NCBI RefSeq assembly: GCF_023898315.1
Contig: NC_064616.1
Coordinates: 293,039,205-293,103,204 of the forward strand
DNA length: 64,000 nucleotides
DNA from: Schistocerca nitens
Taxonomy: Eukaryota > Arthropoda > Insecta > Orthoptera > Acrididae
Reading direction: 5' to 3'
Shown here: positions 44,753 to 56,738 of the stretch, in pieces
How positions within the stretch are numbered: the stretch's first letter is position 1
Layout of the letters: each line of letters opens with the position of its first letter
Position numbers and translations under genes: made by a program
The notes under the pieces: generated by a model
Told to the model about the DNA's origin: nothing
The model's input: only the letters and a program-made list of their open reading frames with translations
Databases searched by the model: none

Positions 44753-46888
44753 CAAAAAACATTGTTATTGTTAAATAATTCACGTATGTTATTGTTAATT
44801 AACTAAATACAATGTGAGAAAACATTTCATTCATTTGACAGGTATTGTCAAAGTTCTGAACTGATGGAAGCAGATTGTCTATCTACTTTACATAGTACTG
44901 GAGCAAAATTTTACAGGATGTCACACCTATTGTATCTAGCAAATAAATGGAACTGTCTGCCATGTGCAATGAGGATACCATACTGATTTCGGGCAACTGA
45001 AGTGTTTTATTGTGGTTCCAATAAATGTGGAATTAATATTCTTTGTAAACAAAGGAGATGTGAAGAACACATATGTAGAAAAATATAATTACTATAAATG
45101 TGGAATTACAAAAAATAAACTTAACTAGGAAGACAATAAAGCTAAACATGCCTGTCAATAGGTTCAATGAGCTGACTACTGCTTTACATATCAACACCAC
45201 AATTATCGAAAACCATAGAAACCATTCAACATGAACACAGCAGTATAGATTCATTAAAATTATTTGTTAGTTGGCATCTGTCACTTGTTGACAAAGTGTT
45301 AGCACACCGGCTGCTGCTGTATTATAGGCAACAAACAGAGCAGGTCACTCAGCAAGTGCTGTTCAATTTAATTTTCATGTTAAAAAAAGTAGGTTTAGCT
45401 CAGTAGAGGCAGAGCACAGGTTGGGATTACGAAAGGATGGGAGACGTATACATGTAACTCTGTGCAGTGTTGGAAGTGGCCATTATGAAATAACATGAAT
45501 ATGACATGCTCTGCTGACAACTGGTTTTGGAGTGACCAATGGCATAACTGTGGCAGATACGACATTTTATAGCCCAGAATTTAAACTCATTTGATAACCT
45601 AACCATAACATGATGTGCAATATATCCTAGAAAATGGCTGTCAGCATTCTACAGAAGAACTGTTAATCATACTTTGTTCACAATTAATACACTGACTACG
45701 GGCAGTCGCAGCAGAGCCTCACACCTAACGCTGTTGCCTGGCCTGGCTTGATGGTGAAATATCAAACACTAAGCATGTGGCAGGGAACTAGCTGAAGCTA
45801 TTCTCTATAGGCAAACTCAAGACAAAAAAAAATTGTATTTCAATGCTAAAAGCAAACTAATTTCTTCCTTTCATTAATTATGGCACCTGAAACTGTCCTC
45901 ACACAAGCTGCATGGACTGCCAAATTACCAACTAATGAGCAGTCCTGGTTTGTATTCAGTTACAGGTTATAGGTGACAAGCTGATTTCAAATGAAATAAT
46001 GATATGAAGAAGAAATATAAGGAATTAAAAAGTAAATACAATGTCAAAAATGACACAGCAGAGTGTTAGAAATAAAACTGCATCCAAACCTATTAACTAA
46101 ATAAAAATAATGAAGTAATTTTGGTATAAAAAATATGAAAGAATCTGTCAAGACTCAAATCCACAAGTTTATATGGATCAGGAATGTTTCTTATCCATTG
46201 CACTATGCCACCACTCTACATTACACTAATGTAAGATTATTTGGTCCCAATGATCATGTGCTACCTTCAACCAGATCAGCCTTTCACATTATGTTACGAT
46301 GTGAAAGCTAGCTCTAGCACCATAAAGATATTGTAAGGATACATAGTTATGCCTACTGTCTGAAAATGTTGATTAAGGCCAATCTTGTTGAAGGCAGCAA
46401 ATGATTGCATGGTGTTCAAACACATCAAGAAAGGAAGTCAGACAAGAAAATGGAAGTGGATTGATCAGCTGTTGTGGCAGTCAGGAAATGGCGAACAGAG
46501 ATAGTTTGGACCTGACGCATTCAGCACTCTGGAGGAAACCAGCTCCGACAGGAATTGTCAACCAACTAATAATTTTAATCAGCCTATTATCAAATGCAAG
46601 TGTGTAAAAATTACTGAGTGTATGGCTGTGAAAATGGATAAATGACAAACAAGTCAACACAGAGGAAAATAATTAATACAATTCTGCCTTGCATATCACA
46701 ACAACTATTAACAATAACAAAAACAGTCAATTCCATCAATTGTTAGTGCAGCTTAGAAAGAAATGTCCACTTAAAGTAGCCTATATATACTATCCCTAAT
46801 TCCAGCAAACTAAGTTCTTCCTTCAAGTATACATATATGAACTAAAATGGTAAACCACAGAAAGTAATTAATGCAGCAGTTCACTTAC
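44753..46888. other. intron 2 of the MULE gene
   Basis: No coding block recognised. Contains a tRNA-like sequence at 46,147-46,211. Confidence 0.55.
46147..46211 (-). repeat. decayed tRNA-Arg-like sequence or SINE head
   Basis: On the minus strand GGTGGCATAGTGCAATGGAT resembles the start of an arginine tRNA, including an A-box-like segment. A B-box-like GGATTTGAGTCTT follows at 46,162-46,150. The length between ends (about 65 nt) is short for a tRNA and the B box has lost GTTCGA, so it is a pseudogene or the head of an old SINE. Confidence 0.4.
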
Positions 46889-46982
46889 TTTTCATAACAT
46901 CTGAAGAAGGCTCTTTAAAACGACTACTTCTCACGCAGTATGAAAACCCCACAGTTTTCAGCTGATCGAGAAGTGTTTCCAC

Positions 46983-49556
46983 CTGAGAATAAAGTGACCA
47001 GTAGCATAAACTGAGGGTAACTACACTTAAGGTTAACTGGGAAACATGAATGAAGAGGGAAATTTTAGGCTTTACAAAATTCAGTTATTTAATGTACACA
47101 GCCTTTCATCACATCTGATGTTTTTGACAGCTAAAGTAAGTGTTATGTTATTAATCATGGATGAGTTAACAAAATTGGGAGTTCATTTGTTTGCTCTTTT
47201 GCTTTTATTCCATTGTTATTCACTGACCACAAATTATGTTACTGTTGACTTCAGTTAAAATTGTGATCATAAAATGTTCTTTCAGTTGTGATTATGATGA
47301 TGAAAAATATTTTCCAAGTGCACATGAAGTTTAATGACCTAGTTTTGGGGTTAACTGATCAGTGCTTCAGTTAACCTCATTTCAAGCACGCCTTGCCTTA
47401 TGTCAACAAAAGCTTTATTAAGCATACTATGAATTCCAGGTTGTATATACTAAGAATAAGAATCACCAATCAAAACTATCCAGTACAAAAGTTGAAACTG
47501 GTTAATACATCCATGAAAAAGTTTTTGTAAAAATTACAAAATGATTTCTCTCCTACAATTGAAAAATATCAGTTTTCGGCTGTCAAACTCTTAACAAACG
47601 TGAAAGAAAGACCTCTGACTACATTACTTCAATACAACATCCATTAAGCTTAATCACAAAATCTGCAAGCATCTTGGCACATTAATTTGCAAAGGGATTG
47701 AAATCTGTGACAAAGACCTGGGAAGGAGAGCATGATACGACGAACTGCTCACACAATTCATGAAACTTCCATTACGTACATGAGACACTCCCCTCAAGGA
47801 CCACAACTTATGATTCTGCATAATCATCATATAAAAAAAACAGCATAATTTTGCATACTCTGCCACATCATACAAGCCATAAGCTTTGACTTCTTGTCTT
47901 GAAGTCTTACTTAAGTTATTGTATGATACAGGAAATTATCTAATGACAAATAGAGCAAAATCAATCACGATCTGGGCTGGTTAGCCAGAATTCCTCCTTA
48001 TCACCAACAGAAATAATACAGCACTTTTAAGGCTTATTTGACTGATACACTCCAAATTTAAAAATAATTTGCCATCTATTTCTACTATTGGTATTCCTGA
48101 CAAGGTTATAGATGCAGACCTCAACATTTCTCCTCCTCGAGAAGTCAACACTATCCAGTAGAAGAACTGAGATAATATATCCAGAAGACATTTTGCCTCA
48201 TCCCAAGTCCTATGTTGTGAGACGAAAAACTAAGAAAAATAAATAAATGACTTAATAACTCACTCCCATCATCATTATCTCCCGTAAAAACCAGATCAAT
48301 AGAAGAAATTAAAATAAAATCTAGCAGGGCAATAAGAAGAGTGTAGATGTAAAAGAACACCTGTAAGAGAAGTTTAACTTTGAGGGCTTCAAAGCGTCAT
48401 AACGTTCTATACCCTATGAGGACCCATATTCACCAACAAGTATTTCTAAAGACTAAAACAGCTTACATTATCATCAAAATTTCAGTGTGGTGCTGAGAAA
48501 ATTTTAGATCCTGACAGACTCTGTCTACCAATATAATCCAGGAATCCCAATAGACTTCCAACATTATCCACACATACTTAAGCAGCCACCTAAGCAGTGG
48601 TAATAATTGAAACATCGTAACATGTATTAATTAAGCGGACAGTTATTACTGAGCAATGGTATCCTGAACAAAAAGCTCTCACTCAGCATCCATCAACAAT
48701 ACACCTTTGCTCAGAATTCAGTAGGGAGGCCAAATGTGGTCATGTTGCAACATTTGCATAAAGTGGCATTCATTACAGTGCTATTGATGAAAAAAGTTGT
48801 TTCATAGTTGATGTCACTGACCTTGCTGAAACTTTGGTGAGAAACTAAGGATCTTACAGTCATTTGAATTACAGAGCTCCATATCCCTGCATAGACAGTT
48901 TTCTAGCTAATCTCTGAATTCAGTACCTCAATGAAATTCAGATCAGTGCCAGCACAAAGAAAACAGCAGTAATGGATTTGTGCAATTATGCACTGGAGCT
49001 GATAGTGCAATTAGAAAGAACTACGTAAAATTCCTGGGAAAATGCAGGATACATTTATGTGGAATACAGAGCCCACGCTCTGGCAATGACATTAGCTGCA
49101 AACATACTGCTTTTTATTTTCCTTTTGCATGATTGTTCCCAGGCCCTGAGTCCCATTTTCATGTGTGTCTTCTAAATTATGCCATTTACTCGAGACGACG
49201 TTTGCGCTTGAGCTGCTGCAATGTTCAGTTTCTCTTACTGTAAAACATAGATGACGAACTCACAAACGGCGAATTTTGAAACAAAGTTGCCATTAACTTC
49301 CTAAACACCGATCATTAATTACAATATTCCACGTGTATATGTTACAGTAAAGGTAATGTAACAATGCAGCACCTCACAACGAAAACAAAGAAAAAACTGC
49401 ATAATACATAAAAAAACTCACTTAAAAATTGGAATCAGATCGCGGAAAGCGACATATAAAATTTATTAAAATGAAATCTTAACTGGCAGCAGAAAAAAAG
49501 TTATTTTCTAAGGCGCATATTTTTGCCAGCCAATTCTAACATAAAATTATTATTAC
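46983..49556. other. intron 1 of the MULE gene
   Basis: AT-rich with no recognised element. Confidence 0.55.
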
Positions 49557-49734
49557 CTCCTCCAACGAATTACAGTAGCCTGAAATCAGGCAATCCTCCG
49601 AAATTCTGAAATCTTTCGCAGCGTCACGAAAGATGTTTTCATACACCTGAGACATTTTGCTCGATAGCGAAAACACAACCACTCAAGATACACGGTCAGT
49701 ATGACAGTGCAGAAGAAAGCAGACGCTTTTCCCG

Positions 49735-49856
49735 CTAACTCGATTCGACCACAGATCTCGATCAGTCGACAAGTGTGCAGCGCGTTTGCGTATACGTCAT
49801 TTTGACGTCACTTCCGAGTGGTTTTGGACCACAATGATGTGTCTGTTAGGCTTCCC
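49735..49856 (-). repeat. right terminal inverted repeat
   Basis: Reverse complement of the left repeat. The transposase ATG is about 80 bp inside, so the repeat probably contains its promoter. It includes TGACGTCA. Confidence 0.88.
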
Positions 49857-50615
49857 GGTTGCGTCCCACTCGTAAACTGAATGCGCGGGAAATATAACTG
49901 CGCTATGGGTAGGGATGGGCTAAACTGTGACTGCTCAGTATCAGTGATTGGGCGAATGCTTCTTTCGGTAACTGCAATTCTTAGACAGTTTACAATTACA
50001 GTTCATGCACTCTACCAATCCTATTTTCGCGATTTATAACGGTAGATGTGACGGTCACAAATATCTAAGAAGCAGTTTCATGAACACGAATGCTTATTTC
50101 CCCGTCCTGTAATACATTCCATTCTAAAGTTATTTGCTGCAATTCGCAGTCAACTAAATGACGACAGAGCTTACAATCAGCCAATAAAAATTGTGATACG
50201 AGTGGCGTATTTTGTAGATTATCTTGGTTGACATGGTTCAGATACGGATCAGACGTGTACATCTTTGGGTAGATTTGTGTCCACAATCATAACTTACTAT
50301 ACATGTGCGTTTGCCAAGGCGACAGCAAGGAAGGGAAAAAAACATCAGATTCGTGACAGCTCAAAACACATGAAAACACGCAGGTCTACGAAAGGACATG
50401 TAAGGAACGTTTTCAATATAATATGATGGTGTGTTGTAGTGTTGTGGATGTATCTAAGACTATGTATTAGTTTCCTTAAGAACATGCTTAAAATGTATCT
50501 CGTTACTTTGTTAATAATGCATTATTTACTTTGCTATATGAAAATGCTTACCACATATCCTATTTCTTTTTTTAAGTGTCGTGCATACAGAGTGTTAAGT
50601 TCGTACATTCTCAAA
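49857..50615. promoter_or_regulatory. flank of the MULE unit, possible displaced promoter
   Basis: The first 60 bp are more CpG-rich than their surroundings and contain GCGCGGGAAA (about 49,883-49,892), which on the minus strand is TTTCCCGCGC, an E2F-like site. If the 16-kb unit is an insertion, this sequence was once next to the exon at 33,394-33,654 and could be its promoter. No other feature recognised; speculative. Confidence 0.25.
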
Positions 50616-50692
50616 ATGGTAGAAGTTAGGATCCCATTTGGAAAATTTACCTGGACAAGGAGTGGTGATAAAACTGGAGTTTGCCTTGGCAG
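50616..50692 (+). CDS. possible short coding exon
   Basis: ATG at 50,616 opens MVEVRIPFGKFTWTRSGDKT and reaches a donor CAG|GTAACG at 50,692/50,693. A TTTTTTTAAG acceptor-like site lies upstream (about 50,577). It could be an exon divergent from the one at 33,394-33,654. No homology recognised. Confidence 0.25.
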
Positions 50693-50829
50693 GTAACGAA
50701 ACGTATTTACAGGTTTTGTTAAGAGTGTACATGACAGGATTTGAGGTGCATGAGAGTTCACTACCTTCGCCATTACGCTATGAAACCAGACTGTTTTAAG
50801 TCATTATCATTTTTAAATCTGTTCATCAA

Positions 50830-51040
50830 TACACGAAATTTCGAAATTTTTGGTATTAATGAGTGCCCACCAGGTAGAAAGGCTGGAGGGAGGCTCAATA
50901 TTGCAAGGGCCTCATGGTAGGAGCACGTAATGCATCCCAACAACAGTGCATAAAATGATAGTTTTGGTGATGCAGTTGTTAAACTGGAGGTGGGCACAAT
51001 GTTGCAAGGGCAGATTGCCATATGTCAACCTAGCTTAGAT
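50830..51040 (+). mobile_element. Tc1-like fragment
   Basis: Contains GGCCTCATGGTAGGAGCACG and TGTTGCAAGGGCAGATTGCC, paralleling 52,030-52,145 of the Tc1-like remnant. Short and non-coding now. Confidence 0.45.
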
Positions 51041-51305
51041 CATAAAGTCCCTTACAGATAAGTCGGTCACCTCACAGATAAGTCTGTCATCTCAGCTAGT
51101 GTTCCATGGCATTGTGATGGACACTATCACACTCTAGCCATATTTTACAGATTAAAAGAAAGGCTAGAACAGTGTTTGTAAGAACCAGTAGTTAACTGTT
51201 TGTTACTTTCATGTAGTTTATTTCACTACATACAGTCTTTAGCTTGTAAAGCTTTCCCCCTTTTGTCAATTAGTATGATATTGACAGCGCATCGCATTCC
51301 GCCCA

Positions 51306-51348
51306 TCCCTCCCCTCCTCCTCCTCCTCCCCCCTCCCCCCCCCCCCGC
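51306..51348. repeat. C-rich low-complexity tract
   Basis: CCT repeats running into a C homopolymer. Confidence 0.9.
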
Positions 51349-51539
51349 CAAAATTCTTGATTCCGGTATAGCTGTTAGGTTGAGGAATCAAACTTGTGTT
51401 CCCGTTATGGTGTAAAGTCTTTGCACAATTATGTGATGCAATTATATTGATTTTAGTTGAGAATTAAATGTATTTTCTTCAGAAAAGCAATTTTACAAAA
51501 TTGTTTTCGACTATTACTTTATCATAATTGATATTTATA

Positions 51540-52480
51540 TTTTTAGAGTTGCAAGCAGAACTCTGTACATTTCAAAAGGAAGGACATGTATCTTTTGATC
51601 GCCATCGATGGCAATGCATTGCAAAGTGCTCCCCTGCTGGCCTCTAGTTTGGTATGTAGTTGTCATGTTACGGCTTTCCATTCACTGGCACAGTTGACAG
51701 TTGCAGGATCGTTGTTAGTGCATGTATATGTGCTGCAGTATGTTTCCTCAACACATCCACCTGTGCTAAATGGGAATTAAGATGGAAGTGGGCAGGCCAG
51801 ACCAATCGACAAATATCTTTTCATTCCGAGATCTCTTGCACCTGTGCTGTTTGATGCAACTATGCATTGTCATCCAGAAAAATGAAGTCAGGGCTGCATA
51901 CATTTCTGAAAATACAAACAGATTGAAGGAATAGTGTATCACAATGATGCAACATTATGGCTCTCCATACCATAACAACTAGACCACTGAAATGATCATG
52001 TTCGACAATGCTCCTGGGTGCATTATGTGAGGCCTCATGGTTGCAGCACTTACTGCACCCCTACAACACTGCCTAACATGATAGTTTTTGTGGTCTAGTT
52101 TTTATGCTGGAGGGAGGCACAATGTTGCAGGGGCATACTGCCTTCAGATCTCTGAACACAGTACACTCAACAGTCAACATCATTCTGACAATGTACTCGT
52201 TTCCAATGTTTGGTTTCTCACAAGCACATTTGGCCATTTTTATAGATGACCATACGTGACCACATTGAACAGTGGAGCGATCGAGCATGTTGGGAGGTGG
52301 GAGGGACACATTGCAGTATGGTCACATGCACCAATGACCATCCAGCTGAGGAGGAATGGAACATCCTATCACAAGAACTCTCTACTAGGCTCGTGACTAT
52401 GTGGGAGCACATTGTAGATTATGCATTACCATCCTCGGTGATCACACACCCTATTAAGAACTGTTGCGTTTCTTTTGTAA
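51540..52480 (+). pseudogene. Tc1-like transposase remnant
   Basis: Blocks in Tc1/mariner order but many stops: VHYVRPHGCSTYCTP (52,016), a region equivalent to the DNAxPH catalytic Asp now reading as a damaged DDHT (52,243), and a C-terminal HPAEEEWNILSQELSTRLV with MWEHIVDYALPSS (52,340-52,435). The last block resembles the closing helix of Tc1 transposases. No terminal repeats identified. Confidence 0.5.
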
Positions 52481-54034
52481 TCTCCAGGGAACCATAATAA
52501 ATGATATCAACTTCAGGGTAATTATTATCTTTGCATGAAAGCATCATTTATGTTTATGTCATACTGTATTTCTTTCAGTTACCTTCAGTACTGTAATCAA
52601 GTAGTAATTTATATATATTGTCTCATCGAGCTATCTTACTTGGCATTGACACATAAAGTGAAAGTTACTTTTTCCTTATATTCTTCAAGCCAGTGTAGTA
52701 TGAATGTATGTGTCTGAATGCTTTTGGGACCCTATTGTTGTTTACTGTGGTGTGAAACTAATATGTGTTGTACAATCTATTGCATGTACAACATGGTCAC
52801 CATCACAAGATCCTGAAGAGTATGGAGAGCCATGTTCCTATTGCCATCCCCATGCTGTCAACAACTTGTTGCTCTTACTTACCTGCCGCAATTGTTAGCC
52901 TGCTGTAGTCATCAACCAGAAGATGCCCTCAAGAGATTGTAATAAATTAGAAATCAAGTGCAAGAGAGATTGCCAGATGTCATCCTGTTGTCAGTTTTCT
53001 GAAGGCGACATTTTCCCAATAACCTGTTGACAAAGCCATGTAAAGGTTTGTCCCTCTCACTCCCACAGAAGCCAACTCTGAAGAAATTTCTCACATTTTC
53101 CCAGAAAAACAGCTTCTATCAAAATCTGTATTAATTCAAAGTGTGTATTGTATAACCCAACGCTGAGATGCTGTTTGACAACACACTAAGTCACTCCAGT
53201 ATGAACACTTGAGTTAATTAATACTACGAAATATTAATACCATTTAAAAAAAAGAAGATAATTGGAGATTATTTTGTGTTTGAATTACTCCCTGCTTCAA
53301 ACAGTTGGTGATTAGACTTATTAGAAACATCATTAATGCTCAAACTATCATGTTTCATGTTTTAATAATGCAAATGGTAAAAGCAAGTTAGTGTCTCATG
53401 TAATAATAAAGTAATAAGTAGATTTATGAAAATTGCACAGAGTCTACGATTCATCAGTCTTCTTGTTAATATTATGAATTGACATGTGATTGTTGTATGT
53501 AAGTTTATTGGTACAATAAATTGATGAGTCTTGCAAGGAGTGTGAAAATCAGTTTTGGTTGTTTGATAAAAAAGCATTCAAGCTGGTGGTCAACTGTTCT
53601 GTTTGTATTAAATAAAGATGCACCACCCTACTGCATTCAGATACAGAGGAATAATCATCCTATAGGTATAAATCAAAGGTGGTGCCCGGTAATAGTTGAT
53701 ATGAATGTAGTAGTAGTAAACATGGGGAATAGTGTTCCACTGATGAGGGGTACCCAACAAAAACATTTTACAACAAAGAATTGTCAATATCTAATCATGA
53801 ATGGTGCTCATCAGTTATCACATGCCTTCAGTATATTGAGATATAAAGCTAACAATTCCATCAGGTCCTAATAAAGCATTCATGATGGCTTATGATTGTT
53901 GCTAAAAGTATTGTGTTTCACTATAGAACAAGTTTATGAAACCAGCACACATCCACTCAAACAGCCCAACAACTGCTCTTATTGGTGTTGAGTACACAAT
54001 ATGCGTTACATATTCCTGCAGTAAAAAGTTACAG
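52481..54034. other. no gene recognised
   Basis: AT-rich. A plus-strand frame of 117 codons at 53,521-53,871 has no recognisable domain and another phase of the same region reads CKECENQFWLFDKK, so I do not call it. Confidence 0.5.
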
Positions 54035-54580
54035 ATGTGATCAGGAAAACGCAGATGAGGAAGTTGGTGTCTAATACCAGGAGGAAGATGGGCCTGCATT
54101 ATGAATCAAAAATCCTTACTATTGTACAAAAAGGAGTCCATTACATGAGCTGCAAGGTGTTCAATGCTCTCCCACCATCACTGAAATTACTTATCGATGA
54201 GCTTCCCAAATTTAAACAACAGCTCAAACAGTATTTATTAGATAATTCCTTCTGTTCGGTAGAAGAATATTTCAGTAGAGTTAACTGTAATTAATTTTTT
54301 CATTTACTAACTTTTTGTGCTATTGTGCCTTACGATACTCACAATCATTGTTAACATTTCTGTGTCTTTCATTTAGCTATTAAGATCTAGCATTTTTTTA
54401 ATGTAATTTTTTCTATACCTATTAATGTGTATTTTGTCTCATACCAGATATCCTTTTGCAAGAGGTACTTTTATGTATTCCTTTTGTATTCTTTGTAATA
54501 ATTCTGACACGTCCTACATCCATGCGAATGTCTCGCTGTAATGGATTTATGGGATATAAATAAATCAATAAATAAATAAT
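54035..54580 (+). mobile_element. LINE-F: 5'-truncated LINE 3' end
   Basis: A frame at 54,037-54,294 ends ...YLLDNSFCSVEEYFSRVN after VQKGVHYMSCKVFNALPPSL, the usual C-terminus of CR1/Jockey-like ORF2 proteins. A 3' UTR of about 250 bp follows and ends in an (AAATAAATC)n tail (54,556-54,580). Confidence 0.7.
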
Positions 54581-56629
54581 ACTTCTATTTACTCACCAAC
54601 TGAAAGCAGTACAATACTCGAATTGGAGATTGTGACTGTACAACCATCTTGAATGAAGTATCCAATAAAGAATGTTTTGCAACTGATGACTTATTGAAGC
54701 AGCAGTAAGTGGTTGCCACACAAAGCATGTCACTATTTGACATATAGTGTACTGAAAACATTATATCTAAAAGGGACTGCCAGTGACTGTATTTGTCATT
54801 GTGGTACTGTTCAATGGAGAGAGACACACATCTAAAGCTACGAATGTGAAGGTGTCACCAACCAAGTAGCAATAGGGAAAGAAAAGTTAAATAATTTTGT
54901 CTCTTCCAGATTTGCCTGTTGCATATATTTTTATTAATATTAGTGTTTGTATTATGATTTGAAACAATTAATTGGTAATTACTGTGAAGGTTGTGCATGT
55001 GACAGGAACATACAGGTGCGTAGAAGTTCTATACAAGAAGACCATAGCTTCTCATCCAGGTAGTATGTACAGAGCAGTCTGTAGAACTGAAAACGTCCAA
55101 TGAGTTTACAAGGATAATTTCGAAAGTAGTGTGAATAAACTATATGACTGGCAAATTGTGGTGAATAACATGAAATAGGTAAGTCTGATAAACATCAGCA
55201 CCACCAATGTGTTTTGGAAAATAATTGTCGAAAATAAACTTGTGAAAAATATGAAAGTTCAGAAGATGCAAAATCATTTGGGGTTCAAAACTACGCAAGT
55301 GATCTTACTATAATAAAATGCTAAAGTCCCAAAAGTGGCATCAAATCTAAAGACTAGCACCCAGCGAACGGCATACCCGATGGGAGGCCGTAGTTACACG
55401 ATGACCAATTTTTTAGCTATTCCATGTAGGATTTTTTCCAGAGAGCTATTATTTTATTTTATGGTCTCCCTTATGATGAATTTCAGCATTGCCATTATCA
55501 GATCTGTATAAAAGAGGTACAAATGTTAGAAGTAAATGGTAAAATACGTAAGCTTGAATAGAAAATGACCTACCAGTAATAAATAGAGATTAAATATTGG
55601 TACAACGTAGCTCTAGCTCGCCAGTGAGTACCAGTACACAAGTAAGTGCCAACTGAATACCATATCAAGTAATTTCTGAAACAACTGCCCTCCAGATGGT
55701 GCTAGTAAAGCAACTCTTAAATAATTGAAACCTTCCTCAAAATACTGTGACTCAAATATGTTTAGTCCCCTCCACAAATGTATTAATTCCACGAATTTTA
55801 TGTTTGGGATGGTGAATGGAATTTGTATGAAGTTATCTACTGTCCGAGTTAGTTTTCTATAGAGTTTGTGTTCTCAAGCCCCATCAGTTTCTAATTACCA
55901 TGTAAGGGGCACCAGCTCTTTCATATGGAGGCGCTTACCAAAAACAAATATTGGTGTTACAGTTAGTATAGATGTTAAAAGTTCTTTTTCATAAATTAAA
56001 TGTTGTAATATCAGTGCTTAAGTATGGATATATTCATTTACAATTTCGTCTGTTACATGTAATTTGACTAGTGAGAAAAAATTTATGCTGGCTCGTGAAC
56101 ATTATAAGAAAAGGTAAATCGTTTTGTAATATGAAATTTCTCAAATTGTGTGTTCCTTCCCATTCAATGATGCTTCCATGTTTTGGTAATTCCGAACGTT
56201 AATTATCAATTGTGGTTCGTAACAGACTAGTCTAACATTCATTGTGCATTAAACTGCTTCGCTGTTTATTGATACTTTTTGTTACGTAGCTTCAGTCATT
56301 ATAGAAATTTTGGTTTGTCATCCAACGTCACTAATAGGAAGAAGTTAATTAGTCTGTTATGTTAATAAGAACATGTTAGCATCCCACATGGCGTATAGGA
56401 AGTTATTATTCCAATTACAACTGTTAATTTTTAATTTACAGCAAAAAAATGTCAAATGCACGTACTGAGACCAATTCTGATAATTATTGTTGCTTGGCCT
56501 CAGATCTAACTATAAAATAAAAGGTTCAATATCACAGAAACAGTGTTACAAGCTGTACATGCAAAAATAAAATTTGTCTTCTATTTCGTTTTCCATTGTG
56601 AACTTTATATTAAAATTAATATACGAGTG
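54581..56629. other. mostly no gene seen; LINE 3' UTR scrap at 55,351-55,405
   Basis: AT-rich. The scrap GCGAACGGCATACCCGATGG followed by GAGGCCGTAGTTACACGATG resembles a LINE 3' UTR known to me only by familiarity. Nothing else recognised. Confidence 0.4.
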
Positions 56630-56720
56630 TCATTCAAATAAACTTGAACTTTGTTCATCTGACCAATATAGTGACATGAACAGCTAGGTGCACTACAGAA
56701 CTGCTTTCAAGAGAAAGGAA

Positions 56721-56738
56721 GGGGGGGGGGGGGGGGGG
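56721..56738. repeat. poly-G tract (18 nt)
   Basis: Uninterrupted G run in the mariner 5' region. Confidence 0.9.

Larger units (their letters stand above)
42329..49655 (-). pseudogene. MULE-like transposase gene, multi-exon, SWIM finger
   Basis: Exon 1 49,655-49,557 (MSQVYENIFRDAAKDFR, 33 codons, donor GAG|GTAATA). Exon 2 46,982-46,889 (VETLLDQLKTVGFSYCVRSS, donor AAAA|GTAAGT). Exon 3 about 44,744-44,573 (TVPCKTKHFFKQMQGHVPIP). Exon 4 44,469-44,323 (RKSNCPATLNMKCIRVYPDY). Exon 5 from 44,202 downward. It holds LLDATYKTSSYDIPLFF, DFSESEINAIEQAFP and YLCLFHRKQAWGRW (MULE DDE region), then FDIPDCTCEDFRRYKYSCKH (SWIM: CxC...CxH) and an acidic Glu/Ala-rich tail ending VPSTSKQ. Exon 1 to 2 joins in frame. 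Exon 2 to 3 is out of phase by one base, and frameshifts lie near 43,930 and in a T run near 43,610, with a stop near 43,110. Family role: cut-and-paste transposition. Confidence 0.8.
33690..49856 (-). mobile_element. 16.2-kb MULE-like unit with terminal inverted repeats
   Basis: Bounded by inverted repeats of about 120 bp starting GGGAAGCCTAACA at both outer ends. Inside is a multi-exon transposase gene on the minus strand (42,329-49,655) whose first exon begins about 80 bp inside the right repeat, plus an inverted second copy of its 3' part (39,760-40,592). Older LINE fragments (35,840-37,170 and 37,985-38,650) and microsatellites account for some of the size. I could not find the 8-10-bp TSD expected of Mutator-like elements: flanks read TGCACATCG on the left and GGTTGCGTC on the right. 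The two ends may therefore come from different copies or have been rearranged. Confidence 0.65.

Noticed and set aside
45393-45440. tRNA-like TTTAGCTCAGTAGAGGCAGA
   Set aside because: A-box-like only; no B box or cloverleaf follows.
33667-49867. GTTGCATCA (33,667) versus GTTGCGTCC (49,859) as a MULE TSD
   Set aside because: Two mismatches in nine, and using them would make the two element ends asymmetric by about 14 bp.
53521-53871. 116-codon plus-strand frame
   Set aside because: No domain or codon pattern recognised; an alternative phase looks equally protein-like, so it was not called as a gene.
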